Assembly (NCBI RefSeq): GCF_009928445.1
Contig: NZ_JAABNO010000015.1
Span: 28,349 to 92,348, forward strand
Direction of reading: 5' to 3'
Source: Clostridium sp. C8-1-8
GTDB lineage: Bacteria; Bacillota; Clostridia; Clostridiales; Clostridiaceae
Length of the DNA: 64,000 bases
The notes under the pieces were generated by a model. That model was not told the DNA's origin. It saw only the letters and a program-made list of their open reading frames with translations, and searched no databases. Numbering within the stretch: the stretch's first letter is position 1; every line of letters begins with the position of its first letter. The position numbers and the translations under genes were made by a program. Positions 36,812 to 46,957 of the stretch are shown here, one piece after another.

Positions 36812-38518
36812 ATGCAATTATTAAAACCTTCAGTTGCATTGATGAGGAACTTAAGATATATTAGAAAATTTGAATTAATATTCGCAATAATGCTTTTACC
36901 TATGTCTATAATGATGTTTATATTTATATTTCAGATAAGTAAAGAATTAAACTATGCTAAGAAACAAAAAATAGGCTTGGAATATAACTTTGCATTAGAT
37001 AAACTAACAGGGGATATTCAAAGACATAGAGGGCTGCTTAGTGTTTATCTTAGTGGTGATGTAGCATTTAACAAATATATTGATGAAGATGAAAATAATA
37101 TAAAGAAAGATATAGAACAAATTGAGATACTAAACACAAAATATGATGAGGATTTAAAAGTAAAGGATAAGTGGAAAGCACTTAATGCTCAGTGGCTTGA
37201 AGTTGAAAGTAACATAAGTATATATACAAGGGAGGAATCTTTTGATGAGCATTCAAAGCTTATATTTAATATAAATGATATGAGTCAGTATGTAGCAGAT
37301 ATATCACTTCTTAGAGTTCAAAAAAAGATAGAAGATCATTATGTAGCTAATGACTTAATTAATACTTTACCTAATATCATCGAGCAAATGGGACAGGCTA
37401 GGGCTATTGGTGCTAGGTCTGCTGCTAGAAAAAATCTTACATCTTATGATAGTGAAAACTTGGAGTATATAACTAAGGAGATAAAACAGAGATTAAAAGA
37501 AACAGAAAAAAGTATGAAAGTTATATCTAATAACTCTAATGATAAGAAAAAGCTTACACAATCCTATGAAGGATCAATTAAAGCAATTGACGATTTGATA
37601 TATACTCTTAATAGTGAATTTTCATATAAAAAGGATATAACAATAGGTCCTGATGAGTTTTTTTTCTATGCCACAGAGAAGATGGATGAAGTTAAAAAGT
37701 TATCTATGGTTGAAGCTGACATATTATTAAAGCAATCTGAAAGTCAGATCAGAGATTTGGATTTTTCTAGAAACCTTATAACATTATCAGTTTTAGCAAT
37801 ATTAGCTTCAATAATTTACTTGTTTTTAGGATTCTATAAATCTATTTTAGATAGTATTCTATCTATTAAAGGTGTTGCTGCAAAAATAGCAGAAGGAGAT
37901 TTATCAGAAAGAATACATTTAGAATGTGAAGATGAAGTTAGGGAAATAGGTGATTCGGTAAACAAGATGCTTGACAGGCTTATTGATAACTATCATGAGG
38001 TTAGAAGAGCAAGAGATATATCAGAAAAGGTAGCTAACCATGATTGGCTTACTGGAGTACCTAATAGAGCTTTTTTTATGAGAAAACTTGAAGATCTTAT
38101 AGAAGAGTATAAAGATACTGAAACAAAATTTGCAATTTTGTTCATTGATTTAGACAGATTTAAGTGGATAAATGATAACTTAGGTCACCAAATGGGTGAT
38201 ATAGTTTTAAAAGAGGTCGCAAAGAGGTTAGTGGATGTAATAAAGAAAAAAGGTATAGTTTGTAGACTTGGTGGAGATGAGTTTACAGTAATTTTAACTG
38301 ACTTTCAAGATAAAAAGGATATCATGGATACTATTGCAAAAATTGAAAAATATATTGAAGAACCTTTAACTTTAGGTAATAATAAATATAGTGTAGGAGC
38401 AAGTATAGGATCAGTAATCCATCCGGATGAAGCAGATGGGTTTGATGAACTTATACAAAAAGCAGATATAGCGATGTATGATGAAAAAAGAAAAAAGAAG
38501 TGTAAAAATTTAAGCTAA
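36812..38518 (+). CDS. Membrane-bound diguanylate cyclase (GGDEF)
   Basis: A 568-residue protein predicted to make cyclic di-GMP. Membrane helices at about 22-44 and 318-342 flank a mostly helical extracellular sensor with an NIT-like look (DIQRHRGLLSVYLSGD, LPNIIEQMGQARAIGARSAA). HAMP follows (about 345-397, AEGDLSERIHLECEDEVREIGDSVNKML). The GGDEF domain (about 405-565) has DWLTGVPNRAFF, FIDLDRFKWIND and an intact RLGGDEF. The inhibitory RxxD site is replaced by KKKG, so product feedback may be lost. RBS GGAGGATA. MgtC follows after 19 bp. Confidence 0.9.
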   Translation: MQLLKPSVALMRNLRYIRKFELIFAIMLLPMSIMMFIFIFQISKELNYAKKQKIGLEYNFALDKLTGDIQRHRGLLSVYLSGDVAFNKYIDEDENNIKKDIEQIEILNTKYDEDLKVKDKWKALNAQWLEVESNISIYTREESFDEHSKLIFNINDMSQYVADISLLRVQKKIEDHYVANDLINTLPNIIEQMGQARAIGARSAARKNLTSYDSENLEYITKEIKQRLKETEKSMKVISNNSNDKKKLTQSYEGSIKAIDDLIYTLNSEFSYKKDITIGPDEFFFYATEKMDEVKKLSMVEADILLKQSESQIRDLDFSRNLITLSVLAILASIIYLFLGFYKSILDSILSIKGVAAKIAEGDLSERIHLECEDEVREIGDSVNKMLDRLIDNYHEVRRARDISEKVANHDWLTGVPNRAFFMRKLEDLIEEYKDTETKFAILFIDLDRFKWINDNLGHQMGDIVLKEVAKRLVDVIKKKGIVCRLGGDEFTVILTDFQDKKDIMDTIAKIEKYIEEPLTLGNNKYSVGASIGSVIHPDEADGFDELIQKADIAMYDEKRKKKCKNLS

Positions 38519-38537
38519 TTATGGCAAAGGTGATATA

Positions 38538-39209
38538 ATGGATTATAGGTTGTTGTTAGAGAACTTACTAAGGCTTCTATTAGCTTCCTTTTGTGGAATT
38601 TTGGTAGGATGGGAACGTAAAAGTAGGATGAAAGAGGCTGGAATACGGACTCATTTCATAGTGGCATTAGGAGCTGCACTAATGATGGTTATTTCTAAAT
38701 ATGGGTTTCAAGATCAAGAGGCTTTTTTAAAGGTACCTATAGATCCCACTAGAATTGCTGCTCAGATAGTAAGTGGAGTAGGATTTCTTGGTGCTGGAGC
38801 AATCTTTATGCAGAAAAATACAATAAGGGGACTTACTACAGCAGCTGGGATTTGGGTAACAGCAGGAATAGGAATGGCCATAGGCGCTGGAATTTATTTT
38901 GTTGGTTTTGCCGCTACTATAATTATAGTGATAGGGCAGACTGTGCTTCATCGCGATTATAAATGGTTAGCTTCCCCTAAGGCTGTACCTATGAATATAA
39001 TAGTAGTTGATCATGAAAAGGCAATCAAAGATATAAGCGATAGATTTAAAGAAAATGATATTACAGTGTTAAAGATGAAAGTAGTAAAGAAAACTGATGA
39101 ACAACTGATAGATTTGAGGCTTATACTGAAAGTAAGTTCATCGCTTACACCTATTGATCTTATTTCTCTAATAGAAGAGGATAAAAATGTGAGATCAGTA
39201 GAAATTTAA
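38538..39209 (+). CDS. MgtC/SapB-family membrane protein
   Basis: A 223-residue protein with the MgtC membrane domain (residues 1-140): RLLLASFCGILVGWERKSRMKEAGIRTHFIVALGAALMMVISKYG, QIVSGVGFLGAGAIFMQKNTIRGLTTAAGIWVTAGIGMAIGAG. A small ACT-like C-terminal domain (about 150-223) follows. MgtC proteins are tied to magnesium homeostasis and control of ATP synthase in other bacteria. It directly follows the GGDEF gene with RBS AAGGTGAT and may be co-transcribed. No Mg2+-responsive leader was seen. Confidence 0.88.
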   Translation: MDYRLLLENLLRLLLASFCGILVGWERKSRMKEAGIRTHFIVALGAALMMVISKYGFQDQEAFLKVPIDPTRIAAQIVSGVGFLGAGAIFMQKNTIRGLTTAAGIWVTAGIGMAIGAGIYFVGFAATIIIVIGQTVLHRDYKWLASPKAVPMNIIVVDHEKAIKDISDRFKENDITVLKMKVVKKTDEQLIDLRLILKVSSSLTPIDLISLIEEDKNVRSVEI

Positions 39210-39215
39210 ATGGAT

Positions 39216-39253
39216 AAAAGGTCTCTAAAGCTTCTTTCTTTAGAGACTTTTTA
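39216..39253 (+). terminator. Terminator after mgtC-like gene
   Basis: AAAAGGTCTCTAAAG pairs with CTTTAGAGACTTTTT. A clean hairpin with T tract. Confidence 0.85.
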
Positions 39254-39367
39254 CTTTATAGAAATATAAAAAAATTTGCTAGCTTAATCTAGTGAATTCA
39301 GTGTCTTAGGGAAATTTACTAGGTTTAGCAGTGAAAAATAAAACAAATTTTGGGGAGGATATAAACT

Positions 39368-40540
39368 ATGAATTATTTTGAAGAAAGCTTAAGGGTTCAT
39401 GAAGAACATAAGGGGAAGATAGAAGTAGTTTCTAAGCTTAAGGTAGAGACTAGAGAAGATTTGAGTATCGCATACACTCCAGGAGTAGCAGAACCATGCA
39501 AGAAGATACATGAAAATAAAGATGATGTTTATAAGTATACTGCAAAGGGGAATCTGGTTGCAGTTGTAACTGATGGAACCGCTGTTCTAGGACTAGGAGA
39601 TATAGGACCTGAAGCAGGGCTGCCTGTTATGGAAGGGAAGGCTATACTTTTTAAAGAATTTGCTGGAGTTGATGCATTTCCTATTGCTTTAGCCTCTAAG
39701 GATCCGGATGAAATTGTTCAAGCTGTGAAGCTAATAGCTCCAGGTTTTGGGGGAATTAACTTAGAAGATATTTCAGCACCAAGATGTTTTGAAATAGAAG
39801 AGAGGTTGAAGAAAGAACTTGATATTCCAGTATTTCATGATGACCAACATGGAACTGCTGTAGTAGTTTTATCTGGAGTTATAAATGCTTTAAAGATAGT
39901 ACATAAAAATATAGAAGACATAAAAGTAGTAGTAAATGGCGCTGGTGCAGCTGGTACAGCTATAGCTAAGCTTCTGCTATCACTTGGAGTGAAAAATCTT
40001 ATAGCTTGTGATAAAGTAGGTATTTTATATGATGGAATAGAAAATGTAGATGATGCAAAGAAAGCATTGGCTAAAATATCTAATCCTGATAAAATAAAAG
40101 GAATTTTATCAGATGCATTAGTAGGTGCAGATGTATTTATAGGAGTATCAGCTCCAGGAATATTGAAAACAGAAATGGTTAAAAGTATGAATAAGGATGC
40201 TATAGTATTTGCAATGGCAAATCCTGTCCCTGAAATAATGCCAGATGAAGCCATAAAGGCTGGAGTTAAGGTAATAGGTACAGGAAGATCTGATTTTCCT
40301 AACCAGATCAATAACGTATTAGCTTTCCCAGGAATATTTAGAGGCGCTTTAGATGTAAGAGCAAAAGAAATTAATGAAGAGATGAAGATTGCAGCTGCTT
40401 ATGCTATAGCTGATTTTGTTAAGGAAGAAGAATTAAGTACGGAAAATGTAATACCAAGTGCTTTAGATAAAAATATAGCGAAGGTCGTTGCTGAAGCAGT
40501 GGCTAAGGCAGCAAGAGAAACTGGAGTTTCTAGAATATAA
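39368..40540 (+). CDS. NAD-type malic enzyme (malate dehydrogenase, decarboxylating)
   Basis: A 390-residue short-form malic enzyme that converts malate to pyruvate and CO2 with NAD(P) reduction. Visible motifs are the [15 protein letters not shown]-terminal signature, the metal-binding [16 protein letters not shown] and [17 protein letters not shown], the Rossmann motif [17 protein letters not shown], and [14 protein letters not shown]. Length is as expected for bacterial single-domain enzymes. RBS GGGGAGGAT lies before the ATG. It is monocistronic. Cofactor preference is not assigned. Confidence 0.92.
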   Translation: MNYFEESLRVHEEHKGKIEVVSKLKVETREDLSIAYTPGVAEPCKKIHENKDDVYKYTAKGNLVAVVTDGTAVLGLGDIGPEAGLPVMEGKAILFKEFAGVDAFPIALASKDPDEIVQAVKLIAPGFGGINLEDISAPRCFEIEERLKKELDIPVFHDDQHGTAVVVLSGVINALKIVHKNIEDIKVVVNGAGAAGTAIAKLLLSLGVKNLIACDKVGILYDGIENVDDAKKALAKISNPDKIKGILSDALVGADVFIGVSAPGILKTEMVKSMNKDAIVFAMANPVPEIMPDEAIKAGVKVIGTGRSDFPNQINNVLAFPGIFRGALDVRAKEINEEMKIAAAYAIADFVKEEELSTENVIPSALDKNIAKVVAEAVAKAARETGVSRI

Positions 40541-40562
40541 TTAAAGTGAGATTAGAGCAGAG

Positions 40563-40597
40563 AAAATATGTCTATTAAGTATAGGCATATTTTTTTA
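40563..40597 (+). terminator. Terminator of the malic enzyme gene
   Basis: AATATGTCTAT pairs with ATAGGCATATT, followed by a T run. Confidence 0.8.
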
Positions 40598-40753
40598 TTA
40601 TTAAATAGAGGCTAAGTTTATTATATAAAAACAAACGGCACAATTACATTTCCAAAGGTGTATAATTATAGATATGCCACCTTATAATTTGTACAGGTGT
40701 TGTATGGATCTGTCTTTAGTTATTAACCTATATACTGTTTGGAGGATAGATAT

Positions 40754-42304
40754 ATGAAAAAAATTATAGTTTTAGATACAACCTTAAGAGATGGAGAACA
40801 AGTTCAAGGGGTAAAGCTTAACTTATATGAAAAGTTAAAGATTGCAGATCAGCTTAAAAATCTAAATGTTGATATAATTGATGCTGGGTTCCCAGCGGGG
40901 TCTACTCAAGATTTCAAGTCTGTTGAGAGTATTTCAAAAAAGCTAGGAAGTTATACCTCAATATCTGCCATAGCTAGAGCTGTTAAGGAAGATATTGATC
41001 TAGCATACAAATGTTTAAGGTTTGCAGAGGATCCTCTAATTCACATATCCATAGGTGCATCAGACATACATATAGAAAAAAAGCTTAGGAAAACCCGTGA
41101 TCAAATATTAATACAAAGTAGTGAAGCTATAAGATATGCTAAAAAGTTATGTAATAACATACAGTATTCTGTTGAAGACGCAACAAGGGCAGATTTTGAT
41201 TATCTTTGGGAAAATATAGAGAACGCAGTAAAGGCAGGAGCAACAATCATTAATATAGCTGATACTGTAGGTTTTGGATTACCGGAAGAATTTGGATATT
41301 TGGTAAAGAAAGTGAACTATAATTTGAAGAACTTAGATCAAAATGCAATATTAAGCGTTCACTGTCACAATGATATGGGACTTGCTACAGCTAATACCTT
41401 AGCAGCAATAAAAAGTGGTGCTGATAAGATAGAAGCTACTATAAATGGTGTAGGTGAGAGAGCTGGCAATGCCGCTTTAGAAGAGATTGCTATGGCTCTT
41501 AAGATAAGAGATAGTTATTATAATGCCTATACTAATATAATATCTACAGAACTAAAGAAAACCTCAAAGCTAGTGAGCTATATTATGGGCTTGGATGTTG
41601 CTGCAAATAAGGCAATAGTAGGAGGAAACGCGTTTGTTCATTCTTCAGGAATACATAAAGCAGGTGCCATAAAAAGCAGAGATGTTTACGAAATAATACA
41701 CTCAGAAGATATTGGTAGTGAAGAGTCGGATATAATATTAACTATGCATTCAGGAAGAATTGAGCTAAAGGATGCACTCTCTAAGTTAGGTTTTGAGAAG
41801 TTAGATGATGAAGAGCTAAATAAGATATTTGATAAGTTTCAAGATATAGTTGAATTGAAAAAAGAAGTGTATGATTACGACCTATATTATCTAATAGAAA
41901 GTATAGTAGATATAAATCCTGATTTAGGTGATGAGATAATCGAAAAACGAAAAAATCTTTACGAATTAGTAGAACTTCAAGTGATAAGTAATAGCATATT
42001 TCCGTCTGCAAGTGTAAAGATTAAAAGAGGCGATAAGACATACAAAAAAAGCAGCATAGGTAATGGAGTTGTTGATGCACTTTATACTGCTATAAAGGAA
42101 GTTGCTGAACTAGAAGTTGATTTAAGAGAATATAAGATAAGTAGCATATCTAAGGGAAAAGAAGCCCTGGGTAAGGTTACTATAAACCTAAATTATAATA
42201 AAAAGAACTATATTTCCAGAGCTATTGATACGGATATAATAAAAGCTAGTGCATTGGCGTTTATCAATGCTCTAAACAACATAATGATGGATAAGATCAA
42301 ATAA
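40754..42304 (+). CDS. leuA: 2-isopropylmalate synthase
   Basis: Condenses acetyl-CoA with 2-ketoisovalerate in leucine synthesis. The 516-residue protein has the catalytic TIM barrel (LDTTLRDGEQVQGVKL, SVHCHNDMGLATANT with the metal-binding HxH, INGVGERAGNAALEE, VHSSGIHKAGAI). A C-terminal regulatory domain (about 385-510) follows and is probably leucine-responsive. ATG 40754 follows GGAGGA; an in-frame TTG at 40739 lies within the RBS and is rejected. No leuB, leuC or leuD follows. A citramalate or homocitrate synthase is a lesser alternative. Confidence 0.85.
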   Translation: MKKIIVLDTTLRDGEQVQGVKLNLYEKLKIADQLKNLNVDIIDAGFPAGSTQDFKSVESISKKLGSYTSISAIARAVKEDIDLAYKCLRFAEDPLIHISIGASDIHIEKKLRKTRDQILIQSSEAIRYAKKLCNNIQYSVEDATRADFDYLWENIENAVKAGATIINIADTVGFGLPEEFGYLVKKVNYNLKNLDQNAILSVHCHNDMGLATANTLAAIKSGADKIEATINGVGERAGNAALEEIAMALKIRDSYYNAYTNIISTELKKTSKLVSYIMGLDVAANKAIVGGNAFVHSSGIHKAGAIKSRDVYEIIHSEDIGSEESDIILTMHSGRIELKDALSKLGFEKLDDEELNKIFDKFQDIVELKKEVYDYDLYYLIESIVDINPDLGDEIIEKRKNLYELVELQVISNSIFPSASVKIKRGDKTYKKSSIGNGVVDALYTAIKEVAELEVDLREYKISSISKGKEALGKVTINLNYNKKNYISRAIDTDIIKASALAFINALNNIMMDKIK

Positions 42305-42326
42305 AATTATAAATATCATATGTGCA

Positions 42327-42365
42327 GAAAAATTCACTAAAGAAAATTTTTTAGTGAGTTTTTTA
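42327..42365 (+). terminator. Terminator of leuA, TCACTGAAG family
   Basis: AAATTCACTAAAG pairs with TTTTAGTGAGTTT. The upstream CATATGTGCAGAAAAA resembles the end of the dispersed repeat (AGATGTGCAAAAA in copy D), hinting at a worn copy. Confidence 0.75.
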
Positions 42366-42383
42366 TGAAAGGGGGGCGCACTG

Positions 42384-44132
42384 TTGAAAGATAATTTAAT
42401 TTTAAAGTTTGTAAAAGAAAATAAGTTAACTTACTTTATTGGAGTAATATTCATGTTTTTAACATCCTATATTCAATCTTTGTTTCCTAATATTTTAGGA
42501 AATACCATTGATATTTTAAAAAAAGATAATTTTGATTCGAGAAGTGTAAAACTGAATATTATATATTTACTTTTAGTGGCTATTGCTACTTTTATAACAA
42601 CTTATCTTTGGAGAAATTTTGTTATAGTCAATGCAAGAAAGTTAGAATGTTCTCTTAGGGAGAGGTTATTTGATCACTTTCTAATGTTGTCGCCGGATTT
42701 TTACAACAATCGTAAGACTGGAGATCTTATAGCTTATGCTATTAATGATATATCTGCAGTTAGAATGACTTTTGGTCCTGCCATAGCCATGTCTATAAAT
42801 GGAGTAGCTATTTGCATAATATCAATTTATTCTATGGCTAGATCTATAAACTGGAAGATTACCTTAATCTCACTTCTACCAATTCCAATAATATTACTTT
42901 TTATGATGAAGATAGGTACCTTGATACAGAAAAGATTCAAGATAGTTCAAGAAAGCTTTGGAGCTATATCTGATAGAGTGCAAGAAAATATATACGGAAT
43001 AAGAGTTATAAAGGCTTATGTTCAAGAGGAGCATGAGCTTAATAACTTTGAGAAGTTAAATCAAAATATGAAGGATGCTAACATAAACATGATTAAAGTG
43101 TCATCCTTTTTATCACCAGCCATAGAGATATGCTTTAGTATAAGCTTTGTTATTAACTTAATATATGGTGGAAACGCAGTTTTAAAGGGATCAATTTCCC
43201 TAGGAAGTTTTATAGCTTTTAATGGATATTTAACTATGATAATGAATCCAATACTATCTATAGGTCGTGTAATAACTATTTTCCAAAGAGGTATGGCTTC
43301 TTTAAAGAGATTGAATGATATATTTAGCCAAGAACCAGAGGTTATAGACGGTAAGAAAAGATTTATAAAAGATATAAAAGGAAATATAAAAATTACTTCT
43401 TTAGATTTTTCGTATAAAGGAAGTGATAAAAAAGTGTTGAAAGACATTAGTTTGGATATTCCTTTAGGAACCACCTTAGGAATAGTAGGGGAGACTGGTT
43501 CGGGAAAAAGTACTTTAGTTAATTTATTGCTGAAGTTATATAATGTTAAGGAAGGCTCTATCTTACTAGATGGGAAGGATATAAATGATTATACCCTATC
43601 CACATTAAGAAAGAATTTTGGATATGTACCACAGGATAACTTTTTATTTTCGGCCTCAATAAAAGATAATGTAAAGTTTTTTAAGGATCAATTCAGTGAT
43701 AAGCAAGTTGAAGAAGCAGCTAAAAATAGCTGTATATATGATAGCATAATTAACCTTCCCAATGGCTTTGATACTGTACTTGGAGAGAGAGGTGTTAATC
43801 TTTCTGGTGGGCAAAAGCAAAGAATAGCCATAGCAAGAGCATTAGTAAAGGATCCATCAATACTGATATTAGATGATTCATTATCAGCAGTGGACACTAT
43901 AACTGAAGGTGATATAATAGAAAATTTGAAAGAAATAAGAAAAGGTAAGACCACTATCATAATTGCGCATAGAGTTTCAGCAGTTGAGATAGCAGATAAA
44001 ATTATTGTAATGAGACATGGAAGGATAGTAGAGTTTGGTAACCACAAGGAGCTTATGAGTAAGAGGGGGCATTATTATGAAATTTATATGGAGCAATACA
44101 ACCAGAAGAAACAGGGACTTGAAGTTTCATAA
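42384..44132 (+). CDS. ABC exporter half-transporter, degenerate-site subunit
   Basis: A 582-residue exporter with six membrane spans (about 15-310, ABC type IV fold) and an ATPase domain (about 340-575): Walker A GETGSGKST, signature LSGGQKQR, Walker B ILILDD. The residue after Walker B is Asp instead of the catalytic Glu, so one ATP site should be weak. This is typical of heterodimeric exporters such as BmrCD/TmrAB. TTG start 8 nt after AAGGGGGG. It overlaps the partner gene by 56 bp. Confidence 0.88.
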   Translation: MKDNLILKFVKENKLTYFIGVIFMFLTSYIQSLFPNILGNTIDILKKDNFDSRSVKLNIIYLLLVAIATFITTYLWRNFVIVNARKLECSLRERLFDHFLMLSPDFYNNRKTGDLIAYAINDISAVRMTFGPAIAMSINGVAICIISIYSMARSINWKITLISLLPIPIILLFMMKIGTLIQKRFKIVQESFGAISDRVQENIYGIRVIKAYVQEEHELNNFEKLNQNMKDANINMIKVSSFLSPAIEICFSISFVINLIYGGNAVLKGSISLGSFIAFNGYLTMIMNPILSIGRVITIFQRGMASLKRLNDIFSQEPEVIDGKKRFIKDIKGNIKITSLDFSYKGSDKKVLKDISLDIPLGTTLGIVGETGSGKSTLVNLLLKLYNVKEGSILLDGKDINDYTLSTLRKNFGYVPQDNFLFSASIKDNVKFFKDQFSDKQVEEAAKNSCIYDSIINLPNGFDTVLGERGVNLSGGQKQRIAIARALVKDPSILILDDSLSAVDTITEGDIIENLKEIRKGKTTIIIAHRVSAVEIADKIIVMRHGRIVEFGNHKELMSKRGHYYEIYMEQYNQKKQGLEVS

Positions 44133-45885
44133 AGCCAAAAGTCTCACAAGGCTATTACAATTTACTATGCCATACATAAGAAAAATAATTCTGGCTGCTG
44201 CATGTGTAATATTAGTAAATATAGCTCAGCTTCTTAAACCTTATATATTAAAACTTATAATTGACGATTTTTTAATTAATAGGAGTGTACAGTCAGGTAT
44301 TCATTCTATAGATGCTATGGCATTTTTGTATTTTATAATAGTTTTACTTGGGGGTGTATTTACCTTTGCTCAGGTAAATCTAATTAATAGAGTTGGACAG
44401 GATATAATGAAGACTCTAAGAAGTAAGGTTTTTAAAACAATTCAATTATTACCATTATCATATCTAGACAAGAATTCTTCAGGCAGACTCATTACTAGGG
44501 CTACTAATGATGTAGAAGCTCTCAGTGAGATGTATACCGATGTTATTATAAACCTTTTTAAAGATGTCTTTCTATTGATAGGAATTGTTTATGCCATGGT
44601 AACTTTAAATCTAAAGTTGGCTTTAATATCCTTTTCAGTAGTTCCAATTATGTTTTTTATAGTGTTTTTACTAAAGAAAAAGATTAAAGATAATTTTACC
44701 AATATGAAAAGTCTAATAGGTAGAATAAACGGGTTCATGGCTGAAAGTATCTCAGGAATGAAGGTAATACAGATTTTTCAGGGAGAAAAAGAAAAGAAAC
44801 AGCAATTTCTTAAACTAAATGGTGATTATTTTGATACTACTTTATTTCAAGTAAGGTTAAATAGTATATTAAGGCCAGCCGCAGATATATTTCAATCCTT
44901 AGCAGTGGCTATAATTATATGGTATGGCATGGGAAAGATTGCTGGTAAAACCCTTGAAATTGGTGTGCTTTACGCTTTTACAACCTATATAAAGCAGTTT
45001 TTTGCACCAATATCAGACCTAGCGGACAACTATACTACAATTCAGTCAGCCTTAGTGTCTGCGGATAGAATTTTTGAACTATTAGATGAAGAAGATACCT
45101 TGGAGGATATTGGTAAAGGCTTAAATATCAATAAAATAGAAGGAAATATTGAGTTTAGGCATGTATGGTTTTCCTATAACAATAAGGATTGGGTGCTTAA
45201 GGATATAAGTTTTAAACTTAATAAAGGTGAGATGGCTGCCTTTGTAGGGGAAACAGGTTCGGGAAAGACTACAATAATAAATCTTATTAGTGGATTTTAT
45301 GATATACAAAAAGGGGAAATACTTATAGATGGAGTAAATATAAAGGACATCAGTAAAAAAGATCTGAGAAGAAACATATCAGTAGTGTTGCAAGATGTGT
45401 TTTTGTTTTCTGGGAACATAAGAATGAATGTAACTCTAAATGACACTATAGATGATAAAGTTATAAATGAAGCGTTAAAAACCTCATATGCTTCAGATTT
45501 TGTAAATAGTCTTGGAGAAGGCTTAGATCATCCTGTTATGGAAAGAGGTAGTACTTTCTCATCAGGGCAAAAGCAGTTGCTTGCTTTCGCTAGAGCTCTT
45601 GCTCACAAACCATCAATATTTGTATTAGACGAGGCCACAGCCAACATTGATACCCATACAGAAAAATTAATACAAAAGGCTATTGATAATGTGGTTATTA
45701 ATACAACAACTATAGTTATTGCTCATAGACTTTCAACTATTAGAAATTCTGATAAAATAATAGTTTTAAAAAACGGAAGTATTGTGGAGATGGGGAATCA
45801 TAATGAATTAGTAACTCAAAATGGATATTATAAGAAGTTACTAGAAGAGGGGCTGGAAGAAGATACTCAAGAATATCTAGCGTAA
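44077..45885 (+). CDS. ABC exporter half-transporter, catalytic subunit
   Basis: A 602-residue partner with six spans (about 30-330) and an ATPase domain (about 360-590): Walker A GETGSGKTT, an altered signature FSSGQKQL, and Walker B FVLDEAT with the catalytic Glu. Its intact Walker B and the partner's canonical LSGGQ would form the one good ATP site. It lies within the previous gene's end, so translation is coupled. Likely a drug or peptide exporter; the substrate is unknown. Confidence 0.88.
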   Translation: MKFIWSNTTRRNRDLKFHKAKSLTRLLQFTMPYIRKIILAAACVILVNIAQLLKPYILKLIIDDFLINRSVQSGIHSIDAMAFLYFIIVLLGGVFTFAQVNLINRVGQDIMKTLRSKVFKTIQLLPLSYLDKNSSGRLITRATNDVEALSEMYTDVIINLFKDVFLLIGIVYAMVTLNLKLALISFSVVPIMFFIVFLLKKKIKDNFTNMKSLIGRINGFMAESISGMKVIQIFQGEKEKKQQFLKLNGDYFDTTLFQVRLNSILRPAADIFQSLAVAIIIWYGMGKIAGKTLEIGVLYAFTTYIKQFFAPISDLADNYTTIQSALVSADRIFELLDEEDTLEDIGKGLNINKIEGNIEFRHVWFSYNNKDWVLKDISFKLNKGEMAAFVGETGSGKTTIINLISGFYDIQKGEILIDGVNIKDISKKDLRRNISVVLQDVFLFSGNIRMNVTLNDTIDDKVINEALKTSYASDFVNSLGEGLDHPVMERGSTFSSGQKQLLAFARALAHKPSIFVLDEATANIDTHTEKLIQKAIDNVVINTTTIVIAHRLSTIRNSDKIIVLKNGSIVEMGNHNELVTQNGYYKKLLEEGLEEDTQEYLA

Positions 45886-46038
45886 AGTATGTAGTAATCT
45901 ACCACTATATTTCATAAATGCACTTTATATGGTATATGATGAAAAAAAATTTTCTTATAGTTATATTTGGTATAGAAAAATGTAGAATATGGTGTATAAT
46001 TTACTAGAGAACAAATGTTTTTGTGGGGAAGGGAAGGA

Positions 46039-46515
46039 ATGTACACCGTAATTGATTTAATTGACAAACTTATTGAGATTGACAGAAGCTCAGAAGAATA
46101 CTATCTAAAAATAAGCGAGGATGATAAATTAAAAGAAAAGATAAAAATACTTACGAAGGCCTTAGCTAAAAAGGATAGGAGACACATTGACAGATATCTT
46201 GAAATAAGATCAAAAATTCAAGATGATGATGATGTAGAAATAGATTTTTTTACCTATGATAAAGCAGTTAAATTGATTTATGAATTCACTGGATTTAGGA
46301 AAAAAGACGAATTTAGTCTAGGTATTAGAGAATTTGTGCTAGATGCACTGGAATTTGAAAAGGAAAGCTTAGCCTTGGTATTGAGGATAAGAGGTCTTTT
46401 GGTAAATTCTCAAGCTGATACCTATAAAGAAAACTATAAAATTCTGACAAGCATAGTAGAACTAGAAAAAAGCCACGTAAAAGATATAGAGGGGCTTAAA
46501 GAATATATTAGTTAA
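46039..46515 (+). CDS. Hypothetical helical protein, ferritin-like
   Basis: A 158-residue all-helical protein. Acid and His residues are spaced somewhat like a ferritin or rubrerythrin four-helix bundle (SSEEYYLKI, RRHIDRYLEI, LEFEKESLALV, VELEKSHVKDIEGL). I do not recognise a named family, and a di-iron site is only possible. I chose ATG 46039 after GGGAAGGA instead of an in-frame ATG 24 bp upstream. It is transcribed alone after the ABC pair. Confidence 0.6.
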   Translation: MYTVIDLIDKLIEIDRSSEEYYLKISEDDKLKEKIKILTKALAKKDRRHIDRYLEIRSKIQDDDDVEIDFFTYDKAVKLIYEFTGFRKKDEFSLGIREFVLDALEFEKESLALVLRIRGLLVNSQADTYKENYKILTSIVELEKSHVKDIEGLKEYIS

Positions 46516-46551
46516 ATAAGGGCTTTGGTAAAATTACTAAAAGCTCTAAAT

Positions 46552-46606
46552 AAAAGCCATACATAAAAGAGGATGTTACTCTTTTTATGTATGGCTTTTA
46601 TTTTTG
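46552..46606 (+). terminator. Strong terminator
   Basis: AAAAGCCATACATAAAAGAG pairs with CTCTTTTTATGTATGGCTTTT, followed by ATTTTTG. The downstream 350 bp (46607-46957) are AT-rich with no recognisable gene or signal. Confidence 0.85.
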
Positions 46607-46957
46607 ACTCTGCTAGTGCCAGCTTGAAATTAAGCAGTCAGTTATTGAGATTTTAATAAGATTGGGAAAAAAATTATTATAGAGTAAATAGGTGAAAATT
46701 TATGTTGGATATTGAAAGATTTTAAGATGTTTTATTGCAAGGATACACTAATATATTAAAATATTATAGAAACAAATATATTTTAATTTAAAAAACTATT
46801 AAATATTGTGGATTTATCTAAAAGGATTTGAGCTGAGAATATAGAATATATATTGTAAGCATTTAGTGTTTTAGTAAAAGTAAGTAGGCACATGTATGTA
46901 TACGGTTTCCTAAAGACAAAACAGATATCATTACTTTCAAATTAAAGGAGGATAAAA

